A stretch of DNA of 64,000 nucleotides from Janthinobacterium sp. (GTDB lineage Bacteria; Pseudomonadota; Gammaproteobacteria; Burkholderiales; Burkholderiaceae_D). Location: NCBI GenBank assembly GCA_003133225.1, contig PKWL01000061.1, forward strand, positions 1-64,000, written 5' to 3'. A model generated the notes under the pieces. That model ran no database searches and was not told the origin of the DNA. It was given only the letters and a program-made list of their open reading frames with translations. Positions within the stretch are counted from its first letter, which is position 1. The number at the start of each line of letters is the position of its first letter. The position numbers and the translations under genes are program-made. Of the stretch, positions 8,147-17,224 are shown piece after piece.

Positions 8147-8797
8147 CTACTTCAAGTCGCTCCCCTTTTCAAGCAAAGGGTCGTCTAGGAGCACGTCGAT
8201 CAAGCGCCTGAAATTCGGCCAGGACGACGCGCCTGGCGCCGTCCTTGTATCGGCGCGCAAGACAGCGGTGTCGTCATGCAGATGATGGGGAAAGGTGGCG
8301 CAGCAAGCGGCATGTACCGGCGCGGTGTCGATACGCAATTCTGCTTCACCCCAGACCCAGCCAATCGAATATTCGTCGCAACTAAAATAGCGCACCTCGA
8401 CCATCAATGCGGTGTCAAAAGACAGCAGCAAGGCGTCGTGGGTCAGCCGCACTGGTTCGCTCAGCCGGTGCGCGTAATGCTCTTCAATTTTTCCTTTCAA
8501 CATCAAATGCACGCTGACGTCGGCGCCGTGATCCTCGCTGGCACCACTCAATTGCCGCGCCGCCTGCGCCCTAACTTGCGCGCGCATCTGTTCTATGATT
8601 AACGCGCTCAGATAATGCTCATACGCAGGGTGCTCCGCCAGCTCGCCGTGAGTGATTTTTTCGAGCAAGCCGGCTTCATTGTCGGCTGCATATTGCTTCA
8701 GCATTGCCTTGCGCGATTCGCGCAAGACGTACAGCGTTTGGGCATACAGGTCCGACAGATCGTCGGCATCGGAGGCGCGATCCAGTTCATTATTCAT
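8147..8797 (-). CDS. Conserved-looking protein of unknown function in the nos operon
   Basis: The 216-residue product shows no signal peptide and no transmembrane segment. The N-terminal half is acidic and probably helical (DDLSDLYAQTLYVLRESRKAML). The C-terminal half has Cys and His groups: VRYFSCDEYSIGW, then HAACCATFPHHLHDD. The His/Cys cluster could bind metal, but I do not recognise the family. It starts 8 bases downstream of the nosL stop and is followed by the cytochrome c gene, so it belongs to the nos operon. A start 30 bases upstream at 8827 would overlap nosL; the ATG at 8797 is preferred. A role in N2O reductase maturation is only suggested by position. Confidence 0.6.
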   Translation of the reverse strand: MNNELDRASDADDLSDLYAQTLYVLRESRKAMLKQYAADNEAGLLEKITHGELAEHPAYEHYLSALIIEQMRAQVRAQAARQLSGASEDHGADVSVHLMLKGKIEEHYAHRLSEPVRLTHDALLLSFDTALMVEVRYFSCDEYSIGWVWGEAELRIDTAPVHAACCATFPHHLHDDTAVLRADTRTAPGASSWPNFRRLIDVLLDDPLLEKGSDLK

Positions 8798-8804
8798 CGT
8801 GGTC

Positions 8805-9359
8805 CTAATGCGACATCGCCGCGTCATGGGCGGCGCTATCGCCCATGTTCACCATCTTGGGCCCGACCTGCTTGAAGGTCACCACCTGGCCGCCCTCCTT
8901 TTTCACGAACGCTGCCGCTCCCTGCGCATCGGAAAACGAGGCAAAAGTCGGCCCCATCGAGCCCGTTTTTTTGCTGCCGACAACATACAGCGCCGTCTTT
9001 GCGGCGATCCAGTGGCCGCTCGGATGGTCCCAATCCGTTTTGCCCATGTCTTGCACGAACAGTCCGGCGATAGCACGTTTTTGTTCCGGCGCCAGGACGA
9101 CCGCGAATAATTCCATCGTATTGCAAAAGAAGTCCGGCTTGCCTTCGACGTATTGAATCTGCGCCTTCGGCCCTGGAAAATCCTTGAGCGCCATGCCGTC
9201 CAGCGCGCAGGCAGCATCGGCGCCGGGTTCCTGCGCCGCCTGCTGCAGGACCTGGCTGCATGCAGCCAGCAGTAACATGGTCGCAATGGCGACGAACCGC
9301 GTGCACTTGCGGCCCGCGTATCTGTCCTCTCCCATTGGTTTGCATTGCATATTAGACAT
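8805..9359 (-). CDS. nosL: Nitrous oxide reductase copper chaperone NosL
   Basis: NosL is an outer-membrane-facing periplasmic lipoprotein that delivers Cu(I) during assembly of the NosZ copper sites. The 184-residue product has a lipobox LLAAC (Cys34), the family stretch CALDGMALKDFPGPKAQI, a QYVEGKPDFFCNTMELF segment, and later Met/His residues. The family usually reads C-x-x-C-G-M at the first motif; here it is C-A-L-D-G-M, so the second Cys is replaced by Asp. Its ATG at 9359 overlaps the nosY stop (TAATG). An internal Met at residue 9 could be the true start, giving a shorter signal peptide. Confidence 0.9.
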   Translation of the reverse strand: MSNMQCKPMGEDRYAGRKCTRFVAIATMLLLAACSQVLQQAAQEPGADAACALDGMALKDFPGPKAQIQYVEGKPDFFCNTMELFAVVLAPEQKRAIAGLFVQDMGKTDWDHPSGHWIAAKTALYVVGSKKTGSMGPTFASFSDAQGAAAFVKKEGGQVVTFKQVGPKMVNMGDSAAHDAAMSH

Positions 9360-10183
9360 TATTTGAATCTCCCGTTGGCTAAAATAAATGGCCCGACAAT
9401 CCAGCCCAACATGACCGCGAGCAGCACCCCAGGATTGGTCAAGATGCCCGGCATCACGGTCGCCAATCCGTACATGCTCTGCGCCTGTTGTGAACTGAAA
9501 ATATTAAGTAAACGAAATACATCGGCCGGATTGAGCATCAATATGGCGGCAAAAACGCCGCTGCCGAGATTGCCCTGGCTCACCACCAAGGCCCCCATCA
9601 GCAGCAAGTCAAAAATGAGAACGAAGAAAAACCATAGCGCGATCGCGACGCCGCTGGCCCGCACCCGATCCACGGCAATCACCGATACCAGCATGGAGAT
9701 GCTGAGAAACGCCAAGCCCATCAAAATCGCGCTCAGGACAAAACCGGCGTAGTGGTACACGTCATTGGCACTCAAGCCGGCCGCCAGCGGCAGCAATCCG
9801 GCGCCGAAGCCAATCACGGTCGAACTCGCCAGTGCGGCGGCCAGCCCCAGGTATTTTCCCAACAGGATTTCAAAGCGCGTAATTGGCATAGACAGCAGCA
9901 AGTCGAGGGAGCCGCGCTCTCTCTCACCGACGATGGCGTCGTAGCCGAGTATCAAGGCGATCAACGGCACCAGGTAAATCACCAGGCTCACCAAGCTGGA
10001 AACGGTGACGTCGATGCTGCGAAATCCGACCTCGCCCTGTTGCGCCGTACCGAAATAGGCGATGGCCAACGCAAACACGGAAAAGATCAACGCCACCGCC
10101 ACCACCCAGCGGTTGCGGATGCGGTCGCGGAACTCCTTGGCGGCAATCACGCGCACCTGTGCCCACTCAATGCGATTGGACAT
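9359..10183 (-). CDS. nosY: ABC transporter permease NosY
   Basis: This 274-residue integral membrane subunit has six predicted transmembrane segments and the family features AAKEFRDRIRNRW at the N-terminus and IVGERERGSLDLLLSMPI after the second segment. With NosF (ATPase) and NosD (periplasmic beta-helix) it forms the NosDFY complex that supplies sulfur and handles copper delivery for the NosZ CuZ centre. An ATG at 10195 is possible, but the ATG at 10183 has GGAG six bases upstream and matches the family start MSNRIEW. It overlaps the end of nosF and the start of nosL, showing tight coupling. Confidence 0.92.
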   Translation of the reverse strand: MSNRIEWAQVRVIAAKEFRDRIRNRWVVAVALIFSVFALAIAYFGTAQQGEVGFRSIDVTVSSLVSLVIYLVPLIALILGYDAIVGERERGSLDLLLSMPITRFEILLGKYLGLAAALASSTVIGFGAGLLPLAAGLSANDVYHYAGFVLSAILMGLAFLSISMLVSVIAVDRVRASGVAIALWFFFVLIFDLLLMGALVVSQGNLGSGVFAAILMLNPADVFRLLNIFSSQQAQSMYGLATVMPGILTNPGVLLAVMLGWIVGPFILANGRFK

Positions 10184-11096
10184 GCATATCTCCATAACCG
10201 AGGAAAAGATCTTCCAGCGACGGCTCCTGGATCACGATGTCTAGCACCGAATCTGGGAGCGCGGCCAGAGCGCCCAGCAGCGCGATTTTGTGCCCGGACT
10301 GGCATGAGATGCGCACGCAGTCGTCATCGATGCGCAGCTCCAGCCCGGCCAGATGCGCGAGCGCGGCGCCAACGCGCGCGCCGTGGCCGGCCCGCACCGT
10401 GGCCTCGATGAGCGAAGGCAGCACCACTTGCGACCGCAGTTCGGTCATCGTTCCCTGCGCCGCGATCTGCCCGGAACGGAGAATCAACAGGTGGTCGACC
10501 CGGTCTTGCATCTCGGCCAAGATGTGGGACGTGATGATGACGGTGGCGCCGCGCGCCTGAACCTCGCGCAAGATCTTGTAAAAGTCGTGGATGCCCTGCG
10601 GATCGAGGCCATTCGTCGGTTCGTCCAGAAAAATCAAGTCGGGATTGCCCAATAGCACTTGTGCCAGCCCGAGCCGCTGGCGCATGCCTTTTGAGTAAGT
10701 GGACACACGGCGCCTTGCCGCCTCCGTCAAGCCGACGCGCGCCAGCGCATCGGCGCACGCTTGGCGTGGCACTTTTTTTAAGTCGGCGAACAGACGCAGC
10801 ACTTCGATCCCGCTCAGGTTGTCGTAAGTCACAAAGTTTTCCGGCAAATAGCCGATGCGGCGCCGCATTTCACGGGCTTGGGGCCCGCCGATGAGCGCGC
10901 CGTGGACACGAATTTCGCCGGAACTGGCCCCTACCAAGCCTAGCATCAGCTTGAACAGCGTGCTCTTGCCAGCGCCGTTGTGACCGATCAAGCCGAACAT
11001 TTGGCCTTGCGCGACGGCCAAGGTAATGCCTCGGATGGCCTGTATTTCGCCGTACGATTTGCTAACGTTGCTAATCTCAATGGGGTTGGATGTCAC
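10167..11096 (-). CDS. nosF: ABC transporter ATPase NosF
   Basis: This 309-residue cytoplasmic nucleotide-binding subunit has Walker A GHNGAGKST, a Q-loop near LPENF, the signature YSKGMRQRLGLAQ (a Y-S-K-G-M variant of LSGGQ, usual for the family), Walker B LIFLDEPTNGLD and a switch His in ITSHIL. ATP hydrolysis drives the NosDFY complex during NosZ maturation. The start is GTG with GGAGA about seven bases upstream. The coding region overlaps the nosD end by 20 bases and the nosY start by 17, typical of a translationally coupled set. Confidence 0.95.
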   Translation of the reverse strand: MTSNPIEISNVSKSYGEIQAIRGITLAVAQGQMFGLIGHNGAGKSTLFKLMLGLVGASSGEIRVHGALIGGPQAREMRRRIGYLPENFVTYDNLSGIEVLRLFADLKKVPRQACADALARVGLTEAARRRVSTYSKGMRQRLGLAQVLLGNPDLIFLDEPTNGLDPQGIHDFYKILREVQARGATVIITSHILAEMQDRVDHLLILRSGQIAAQGTMTELRSQVVLPSLIEATVRAGHGARVGAALAHLAGLELRIDDDCVRISCQSGHKIALLGALAALPDSVLDIVIQEPSLEDLFLGYGDMHVQSH

Positions 11097-12336
11097 GCCA
11101 CCGTCTCCAATCTTGATTCAAGGGGCGCATGCGCGGATGCTTGTCGACGATGCTGGGGGCGCGCAAAATGGGAAACTGCTTGGCGACAAAACGCAGTGTC
11201 TGTATCGACGGGCTCGAGAGCAGCAGTTTGACGAGCGGATATTGCCAATTGAGGCGATCGACGACATCGTTCGCCTCATAGGGGAAATCGCCGACGCCGT
11301 CGCCGTTCTGGTCCCAGCCGCTGTAGTTGCTCCAGTAATTTCCTTGCGTACGGCCCCATTCCACATCGTTCGCCGCGACGAATTTAATTTGTTCCTCGTT
11401 GTCGATGAAATCATTGCCATCGACCTTGTTGTTGGCCGATCCGGCCGATAAATGGATACCAATCCGGTTGTGGATGACGATATTGTTACGCACGACGTTG
11501 TACTCGGCGTCATAAATGAAGAAACCGCGCCCATTGCCTGCCACGACATTGTTTTCAATGACGGAATCTTGGATGGTGCGCAGCATGATGCCATGGTCCA
11601 CGTTACCCCAAGCGATGTTATTGCGCACAACCAAATTGCGTACCTCCATTAGCGCCAGCCCGCCCTGATTGAGGTAAGACTCATTGTTTTCCCACGTGCT
11701 GTTATTCGTGTTCATGTAATGCGTGCCATAACGCACGTTGTGAATTTTGTTGCCGCGAAACAGCGCACGGGTCGAGACATCAACATAGATGCCGTCGCGC
11801 GTATAACTGATGTCGTTGCCGATGATCTGGGCGTCAGCGCTGTTAAACACTTGAATCCCGTTGCCGCGCGCAACGGACATCAGGTCGCGTCTGCCGATGA
11901 TCACGTTACGAATCACGCGCGAACTGTTTGATTTTTCCAGCCAGACGCCAAACAGGTCATAGACCAGCTCGCAATCTTGAACCGTCGCCCGATCGGCGCC
12001 CGGCTCGATGTAGACTCCCGCGTTTTGCGCACCCAGATCGACACCGCTGTCGCGTATGACGAAACCCCCAATGGTGACGCCGCTGGCACGCACGCGTATC
12101 ACGTCGCCACTCAGCTGGCCGCTGAGCGTCGGGCGATTGTGCCCGCTCAAGGTGAGCGCCTTGTCGATCACAAGATGCTCGGCGTAAGAGCCGCCCTCGA
12201 CCAGCACGGTGTCGCCCGCCTGCGCTCTAGCCACTGCCGCTGCAATCGACTGCCCCGGTTGCACTTGCAGCACTGCACCCGTCGCGTTATTGACGAGGAC
12301 GGCGAGTAGCAAGGCAAGCGCCACTGTTCTCGGCAT
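11077..12336 (-). CDS. nosD: Periplasmic copper-processing protein NosD
   Basis: The 419-residue product has a signal peptide (MPRTVALALLLAVLVNNATG) followed by a right-handed parallel beta-helix with repeated N-N-x-I/V turns, such as SVIENNVVAGNGRGFFIYDA and NNIVIHNRIGIHLSAGS, the NosD/CASH domain pattern. It works with NosFY in building the copper-sulfur centre of NosZ. The reading frame continues upstream to 12495 within nosR, but the ATG at 12336 gives the signal peptide and leaves a 73-base gap to the nosR stop. The C-terminus overlaps the nosF start. Confidence 0.93.
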   Translation of the reverse strand: MPRTVALALLLAVLVNNATGAVLQVQPGQSIAAAVARAQAGDTVLVEGGSYAEHLVIDKALTLSGHNRPTLSGQLSGDVIRVRASGVTIGGFVIRDSGVDLGAQNAGVYIEPGADRATVQDCELVYDLFGVWLEKSNSSRVIRNVIIGRRDLMSVARGNGIQVFNSADAQIIGNDISYTRDGIYVDVSTRALFRGNKIHNVRYGTHYMNTNNSTWENNESYLNQGGLALMEVRNLVVRNNIAWGNVDHGIMLRTIQDSVIENNVVAGNGRGFFIYDAEYNVVRNNIVIHNRIGIHLSAGSANNKVDGNDFIDNEEQIKFVAANDVEWGRTQGNYWSNYSGWDQNGDGVGDFPYEANDVVDRLNWQYPLVKLLLSSPSIQTLRFVAKQFPILRAPSIVDKHPRMRPLNQDWRRWRDIQPH

Positions 12337-12409
12337 TGCGCCAGATCGCTTGGCAGCATTCAAGATAGCCCGCCGCCACCGACCCACTGCGCACCTTGAC
12401 CTGTTGCCA

Positions 12410-14629
12410 TCAAGACACCCTCTGGGCCAGGTCCGCAGCCTTTTTTGACAAATTGCTGCGCACACTAGCGAGCGGAATGAAGTACCCTTTGGCATCGATC
12501 CCGGTCAGCGCCAAGCCAAGCTTTGCGCGACTCTTGCGTTCCTGGACCAACGGCGGGCAAGCGTGATCATCGTAGTACATCACCATACAGTCCAGACACA
12601 ACATGCATTCCATGGGGTCGATCTTGCCGGCGCTATCGATCGCATGCGAGCCGCAACCGGCCGCGCACGCGTGACAGGTCTGGCACTCGGCCTTGCGCTT
12701 GAGGCCGAACAGGCGGAACTTGCCGGGAAGGGCCAAGCCCGCCCCGAGCGGACAAATATATTTGCAATACGGGCGCTCGCTGAAAAACGACCAAGCCAAG
12801 ATAGCGCCGATGAAGATCCAAAATGGCCAGGCGCGGTTCCAGACACCGACGATGAACGTCGTCTTGAACGGCTCTATTTCGGCCAGCTTTTCGGCCATTT
12901 CCATCGAATAGAAGGAGACCGCCAGCAGGGTGAAAAATACGCCGTATTTGATCCATTTGAGCTTGTCGTGCCAGGGCTTAGGCAGCAGGCGCTGGAAGCG
13001 CTCCAGACCGATCATCTTGCCCAGGCTGTGGGCCAGCTGCTGCAGCGAACCGAACGGGCACAACCAGCCGCAAAATACTCCCCTGCCCCAGACCAGCACG
13101 GTCACGATGATGAACCACCAGAAAAGGAAAATGAAGGGATCGGACAGGAACAGTTCCCATTTCCACTGATGCAGCAAGGAATGGAACCACGTCATCACTT
13201 GCGTGATGCTGGGCTGCGCCTTCAAATAAAATCCGAGGAACCCGACACTGGCCAGCCACAACACGTGGCGCGGCCGGGCCAGCCACGGCTTGTGCTTGCG
13301 CTTCGATGCGCGCACCAGCTTGTCGCGTTGCGAGTACATCAGCGCGGCCAATCCCAGGATCAGCGCGAACAGCCCGATGTCCAGCTTTTTGCCATCCCAC
13401 AAGGCCTTCCATGCCGCTTGCGGACGGTCAATTTTGGGCCGGCCGCCCTCGAGATAGCGGGCGCCCAGCCAGTAGTCCTCGTCGAAATGCAAATAAGTCT
13501 TACTGCCGGTCTGCGCGTCGACCTTGTTGGCAAGAAAACTCAGTTGCCACGGCCAGGCCGGATTGAAATTGGCGGAACGCACGATAAATACCCCGGATTG
13601 GGTGAACGCGGGCACATCGGCCGGTTCCAGGTGATACAAGTTCTGGTAATCCGTATCGCGGAAGGTGTAGGTCACCGGGTCTTGCCGCACCTGAATCCGG
13701 TCGAAAATCCCGCCGCGCACGAAGCCTGATCCCTTGAACGCCACCTGGCCGTTGGCGATGATGAAGATCGCATGTTCGTCCGGTTTCAAGTCTTGCATCA
13801 GGCGCCGATAGGGATGCTCGCCTAACAAGCTGATGCCGATGCTAGGCACATTCAGGTAGCCGAAATACAGATCCATATAGGGTCGGCTGTTGTCATTTGC
13901 CCCCACTGCCGACGCCGGGACCAGCAAATGCCCGACGCTGCCCTCCTCCACCAGTTGCGTCCAGTTCAGTTGCCTATTGATGGGCGTGAAATGCGCTGCC
14001 GGTCGCGCTTCGCTCTTAAAGATGCCGACCTGGCGCCCGATCTCATAGGCGCTGCGCGAGATCACTTGGTTTTCGGCGATCGCCGTTACGGTGGCGCCGC
14101 TGATCGCATCTAGGCCGACTGCGCCATCGCCATTATTGCTGTGGCCGATCTCGAGCTTCGCGTCACCCGATCGGCCCACATATTGTTTGATGAAGTTCAA
14201 TAACGCGGACTCGGGAATGCCGGCCAGCAGAATCGGTTCCGAGTGTTTCAGGACGCGCACGCCAGTGATGACGCCGCGCGTATCCATCCCAATTAACGTG
14301 ATGACGGGCTTGCCCGAATAGGCGGGAATGTCGACCACATCGGTCGACAGGAAGACGTATCCAAGCAGATGTTCCGCCTTGTTGTTGTCGATGCCGATGG
14401 CATCAACATAACTAGGTGCTCCCTTGCGCAGGGAGAATTTGATTGCCCCGGGCATGACCTCGCGGCAAGGGGCGAGTGCGCACAAGTCGAGGCCGTGCAG
14501 CAGCTGCTCCGGCAATTCGGCATCGTACACGGACGCGCGCGCCGATGGCGCGAACAGCAGAGCCGCCAAAAAGGAGAACAGCATCAAGATGCCAGTCAAG
14601 GCGCACTGACGAGGGAGAGAGTGTTTCAT
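12410..14629 (-). CDS. nosR: NosR, membrane flavo-iron-sulfur protein for N2O reduction
   Basis: This 739-residue protein has a signal/anchor, a periplasmic FMN-binding domain with the flavinylation motif SGATVTA near residue 170, and a middle region with a single membrane helix. The C-terminal polytopic part carries CGWLCPFGSLQQ and CKYICPLGAGL motifs, followed by a ferredoxin-like tail with C-x2-C-x2-C-x3-C groups (CQTCHACAAGCG, CMLCLDC). NosR feeds quinol-derived electrons toward NosZ and is needed for nosZ expression and activity. The in-frame TTG at 14650 is less likely than the ATG at 14629, which gives a clean signal sequence. It lies 53 bases after nosZ and upstream of nosD. ApbE at 6444 is the likely flavin donor. 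Confidence 0.95.
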   Translation of the reverse strand: MKHSLPRQCALTGILMLFSFLAALLFAPSARASVYDAELPEQLLHGLDLCALAPCREVMPGAIKFSLRKGAPSYVDAIGIDNNKAEHLLGYVFLSTDVVDIPAYSGKPVITLIGMDTRGVITGVRVLKHSEPILLAGIPESALLNFIKQYVGRSGDAKLEIGHSNNGDGAVGLDAISGATVTAIAENQVISRSAYEIGRQVGIFKSEARPAAHFTPINRQLNWTQLVEEGSVGHLLVPASAVGANDNSRPYMDLYFGYLNVPSIGISLLGEHPYRRLMQDLKPDEHAIFIIANGQVAFKGSGFVRGGIFDRIQVRQDPVTYTFRDTDYQNLYHLEPADVPAFTQSGVFIVRSANFNPAWPWQLSFLANKVDAQTGSKTYLHFDEDYWLGARYLEGGRPKIDRPQAAWKALWDGKKLDIGLFALILGLAALMYSQRDKLVRASKRKHKPWLARPRHVLWLASVGFLGFYLKAQPSITQVMTWFHSLLHQWKWELFLSDPFIFLFWWFIIVTVLVWGRGVFCGWLCPFGSLQQLAHSLGKMIGLERFQRLLPKPWHDKLKWIKYGVFFTLLAVSFYSMEMAEKLAEIEPFKTTFIVGVWNRAWPFWIFIGAILAWSFFSERPYCKYICPLGAGLALPGKFRLFGLKRKAECQTCHACAAGCGSHAIDSAGKIDPMECMLCLDCMVMYYDDHACPPLVQERKSRAKLGLALTGIDAKGYFIPLASVRSNLSKKAADLAQRVS

Positions 14630-14682
14630 AAGACCCAAAGTAGGATGCAACCGCGAGCATGTTCTGCTCGCGGCATGGCGCC

Positions 14683-16620
14683 TTAGGCTTCTACCAGAAA
14701 CCTGCTGCGCATTTCAAGATGCAGTGCGTGGCAGAAGTGGGTACAGTAGATCCAGTACGCCCCTGCCCGATCAGCCTTGAAGGTGACTGATTTCGTTTCC
14801 TGCGGATTCACGATAAAGTTGATGTTGTAAGTGGGCACGGCGCAACCGTGGGTCAAGTCCTCCACCTTGTCGTGGTTGGTCAGCGTGATGGTGACTTCAT
14901 CGCCCTTCTTCACTTTGATGATGGGCATGCTGTAGGCTGGCGCCTGCGACATCAGACGCACATGCACCTTGTTGCCCTTACGTTCAATCCCCGCGTTCTC
15001 CGGCTTGACCGCGTTCGGAAAGTCGTCGATGTTGAAAATCTGACGCGTCTTGACCAGGTCGCGGCGCACGATGATGCCGTCATGTGGTTCCGAATACGCC
15101 GAATGATCGGCGATGAGCCGCACTTTGTCACCGGTGATGTCGAACAGTTGCTCGGTTTCGGGGTGGAGAGGTCCCACTGGCAGGAAGCGATCCTTGGAAA
15201 ATTTGTTGCCTGAATTTAAGTATTTTCCATCGCATTCCTTGGTTTCACCCATTGAGGAATAGTTATGGCCAGGCTGATAGTGCACGTCGATCTTGTCGAT
15301 GATGGGCTTTGCCGTTTTATCCCCCTTGAACTGGGCGATCGCCTTGTCGACATTCCACTTCACGCACTGGCTGTCGAGAAATAGCGAGGTGTAGGCATTG
15401 CCCTTGCCGTCGAAGGCCGTATGCAGCGGTCCCAGCCCGAGTTCCGGTTCTGCCACCACGGCATCGCGCGGCAGCTTCAGGTCGCCGTTGAACCATTTTG
15501 CCACCAGCGACAAGTCAATCACGGTTGCGGTCGGCGACAGTTTGCCGGAACAGACAAAATATTTGCCGTCCGGACTAGCATTGACGCCGTGCGGATTCTT
15601 TGCCACCGGCACGTAACAGGTCACGGAAGTCTTGGCATCAGGATTGGCCGCCTTGCGGCCGTCGACCACGGGCACCTTGGAAGTGCCGATCGTAGTGAAC
15701 TTGCCATCCTGTACCATCTTTTCAATGCGCGCCACATCGAAAAACACGCACGCATCGCGCTCGGCCGCCATCATGCCGGCCAGGTCAGCGGCGTTCTCAG
15801 TGTTGTACTGGTTGGAAGCGGCAAGCTTGCCATCGTATGACGTGGCGACCAGATCCATGTTGCCATCGACGCGGCATTGCCACCTGACGTCCATGGTGCT
15901 GGCATCAACACAGGTAAATAGGCAGCCCCACTTGCTTGGGTCGTCCAGGTCGCGACCATCGTTTGGCAGCGGAGTATGGAATTCCTGACCACAAAATACC
16001 CGTGTCGTGTAATTGATTTTCGGATCGACGGGATCGCACTTGTCGGGAAACATGCCGTGAAAACCCATCACATTTGGCAACTGGGTGATCTTGTCGCATT
16101 CCATCGTGTCCATGCGGATACGTGCCAGACGCGAGTGAATCTTGTCGTTTGTAAAGAGCCAGCGGCCATCGTAGGTGCCGTCCTTGTAACTGCTGTGCAC
16201 GTGATGGGTATCCCCGGTCGTATATTTCAAGCTGCCGTCGGGCTTGGTGCCCATGATCGCTTTCGATTCATTGGTGATGCCCCAACCCACCATGCAATCG
16301 ATATTAAAGATCGGAATACGCTTCAAGGTGCGCCCCGAGGGGAGTCCCAATATCCGCGCATCGCCGCCGTGTCCTGAACTGGTGAAAGAGTAGTAGTCAT
16401 CCAGCTGTCCAGGAGCTATTTCATGCCCCCCTGACGCGACTGCCTTGGCCGACGCTGAGGCGGCCGGCTTGGCCGGTGAGCCGTCTTCCTTGCATCCTGC
16501 CAAGCCAAGTGATACTCCCGCGCCTGCCAATCCCATCAAAGCACTTTTTCCCAAGAAATGGCGTCGTCCTCCCGGCTTCGGCAAGTCCTCATCCATCTTT
16601 GTCTTCTTGGTATTGTTCAT
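14683..16620 (-). CDS. nosZ: Nitrous oxide reductase, clade I (TAT)
   Basis: This 645-residue periplasmic enzyme reduces N2O to N2. It starts with a twin-arginine signal (GRRHFLGKSALMGLAGAG), which marks clade I. A seven-bladed propeller carries the CuZ histidines, including DTHHVHSSY near residue 135, NVMGFHGMFP and NPHGVN. A C-terminal cupredoxin has the CuA ligands CTHFCHALHLEM. The ATG at 16620 has GGAG upstream; a frame extension to 16665 has no comparable support. It is the first gene of the nos operon and is divergent from the Nramp-family gene across a 600-base intergenic region. Confidence 0.97.
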   Translation of the reverse strand: MNNTKKTKMDEDLPKPGGRRHFLGKSALMGLAGAGVSLGLAGCKEDGSPAKPAASASAKAVASGGHEIAPGQLDDYYSFTSSGHGGDARILGLPSGRTLKRIPIFNIDCMVGWGITNESKAIMGTKPDGSLKYTTGDTHHVHSSYKDGTYDGRWLFTNDKIHSRLARIRMDTMECDKITQLPNVMGFHGMFPDKCDPVDPKINYTTRVFCGQEFHTPLPNDGRDLDDPSKWGCLFTCVDASTMDVRWQCRVDGNMDLVATSYDGKLAASNQYNTENAADLAGMMAAERDACVFFDVARIEKMVQDGKFTTIGTSKVPVVDGRKAANPDAKTSVTCYVPVAKNPHGVNASPDGKYFVCSGKLSPTATVIDLSLVAKWFNGDLKLPRDAVVAEPELGLGPLHTAFDGKGNAYTSLFLDSQCVKWNVDKAIAQFKGDKTAKPIIDKIDVHYQPGHNYSSMGETKECDGKYLNSGNKFSKDRFLPVGPLHPETEQLFDITGDKVRLIADHSAYSEPHDGIIVRRDLVKTRQIFNIDDFPNAVKPENAGIERKGNKVHVRLMSQAPAYSMPIIKVKKGDEVTITLTNHDKVEDLTHGCAVPTYNINFIVNPQETKSVTFKADRAGAYWIYCTHFCHALHLEMRSRFLVEA

Positions 16621-17224
16621 CTGTTTTTCTCCAGTTATCGCTATCGTGAATTCCATGGGGATCAAATTGCCCTAAGAACATCGCGATTGCAATTAATAAC
16701 AAAATCAAGCTTTCAACGAACGTCCCGCAAACTGCCTTGGGCCTTCGAAGACGATCGCTCGCTTCCCATTGAGTGCCACCGCTTTTCTTTCGAGCGTCCT
16801 ACTGTTGCCGGGCCAAAAGTTGAATAGTAGAACAGCTTCTTTAAAAAAGCAATATTATAACTACATCTTTAAATATGCCACCCAACGGCTCACTCTTACC
16901 AGTTCAAGCCGGCGCGTCCCCTCTTGAGTCTCTGTCCTGTCTTGACGCGCTTCAGCGCAAAACGTGAAGCGTTGGAAAGATGACAGTGCCACACTCAGGT
17001 CTCAATTTGTTGGCCTCGAAAGGTTTCAGGCCGACCCGGTTCCATCCATTTGGCATGGCATACCTGGGAAAAAATTTTTCATAAAATAGGCCGTTATCAA
17101 GAATAATTATCATTTACAATGGAGATGCAATCGTTGCTTAGACGACTTTGCATGTCATCTGGATTTATCCCGTGTACCCGTGCAATACTCTGATTGACTT
17201 CGTTGCGTTGATTCTGTCATCCAA
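16621..17224. other. Divergent intergenic region of nosZ and the Nramp gene
   Basis: No gene is seen. It must hold the nosZ promoter on the minus strand and the Nramp promoter on the plus strand. It contains single half-sites of FNR type (TTGAT on the minus strand at 16704-16708) and NsrR type (AAGATG on the minus strand near 16865-16870), neither forming a full palindrome. A CGCTTCA/TGAAGCG hairpin lies at 16948-16971, and a Fur-like site at 17099-17117. Confidence 0.6.
17099..17117 (+). promoter_or_regulatory. Fur-like operator upstream of the Nramp gene
   Basis: AAGAATAATTATCATTTAC matches about 13 of 19 positions of the classic Fur box by my alignment, including the core ATCATT. It lies about 110 bases upstream of the metal transporter start, which suits iron or manganese control. 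Assignment is by eye. Confidence 0.4.

Noticed and set aside
12563-13729. 388-codon plus-strand frame across nosR
   Set aside because: Composition (Gln, Arg, His-rich) is typical of an antisense shadow; nosR on the other strand is certain.
16652-16708. FNR-like boxes near the nosZ start
   Set aside because: One candidate (TTGATCCCCATGGA on the minus strand) is too close to the start codon, and the other is a half-site only.
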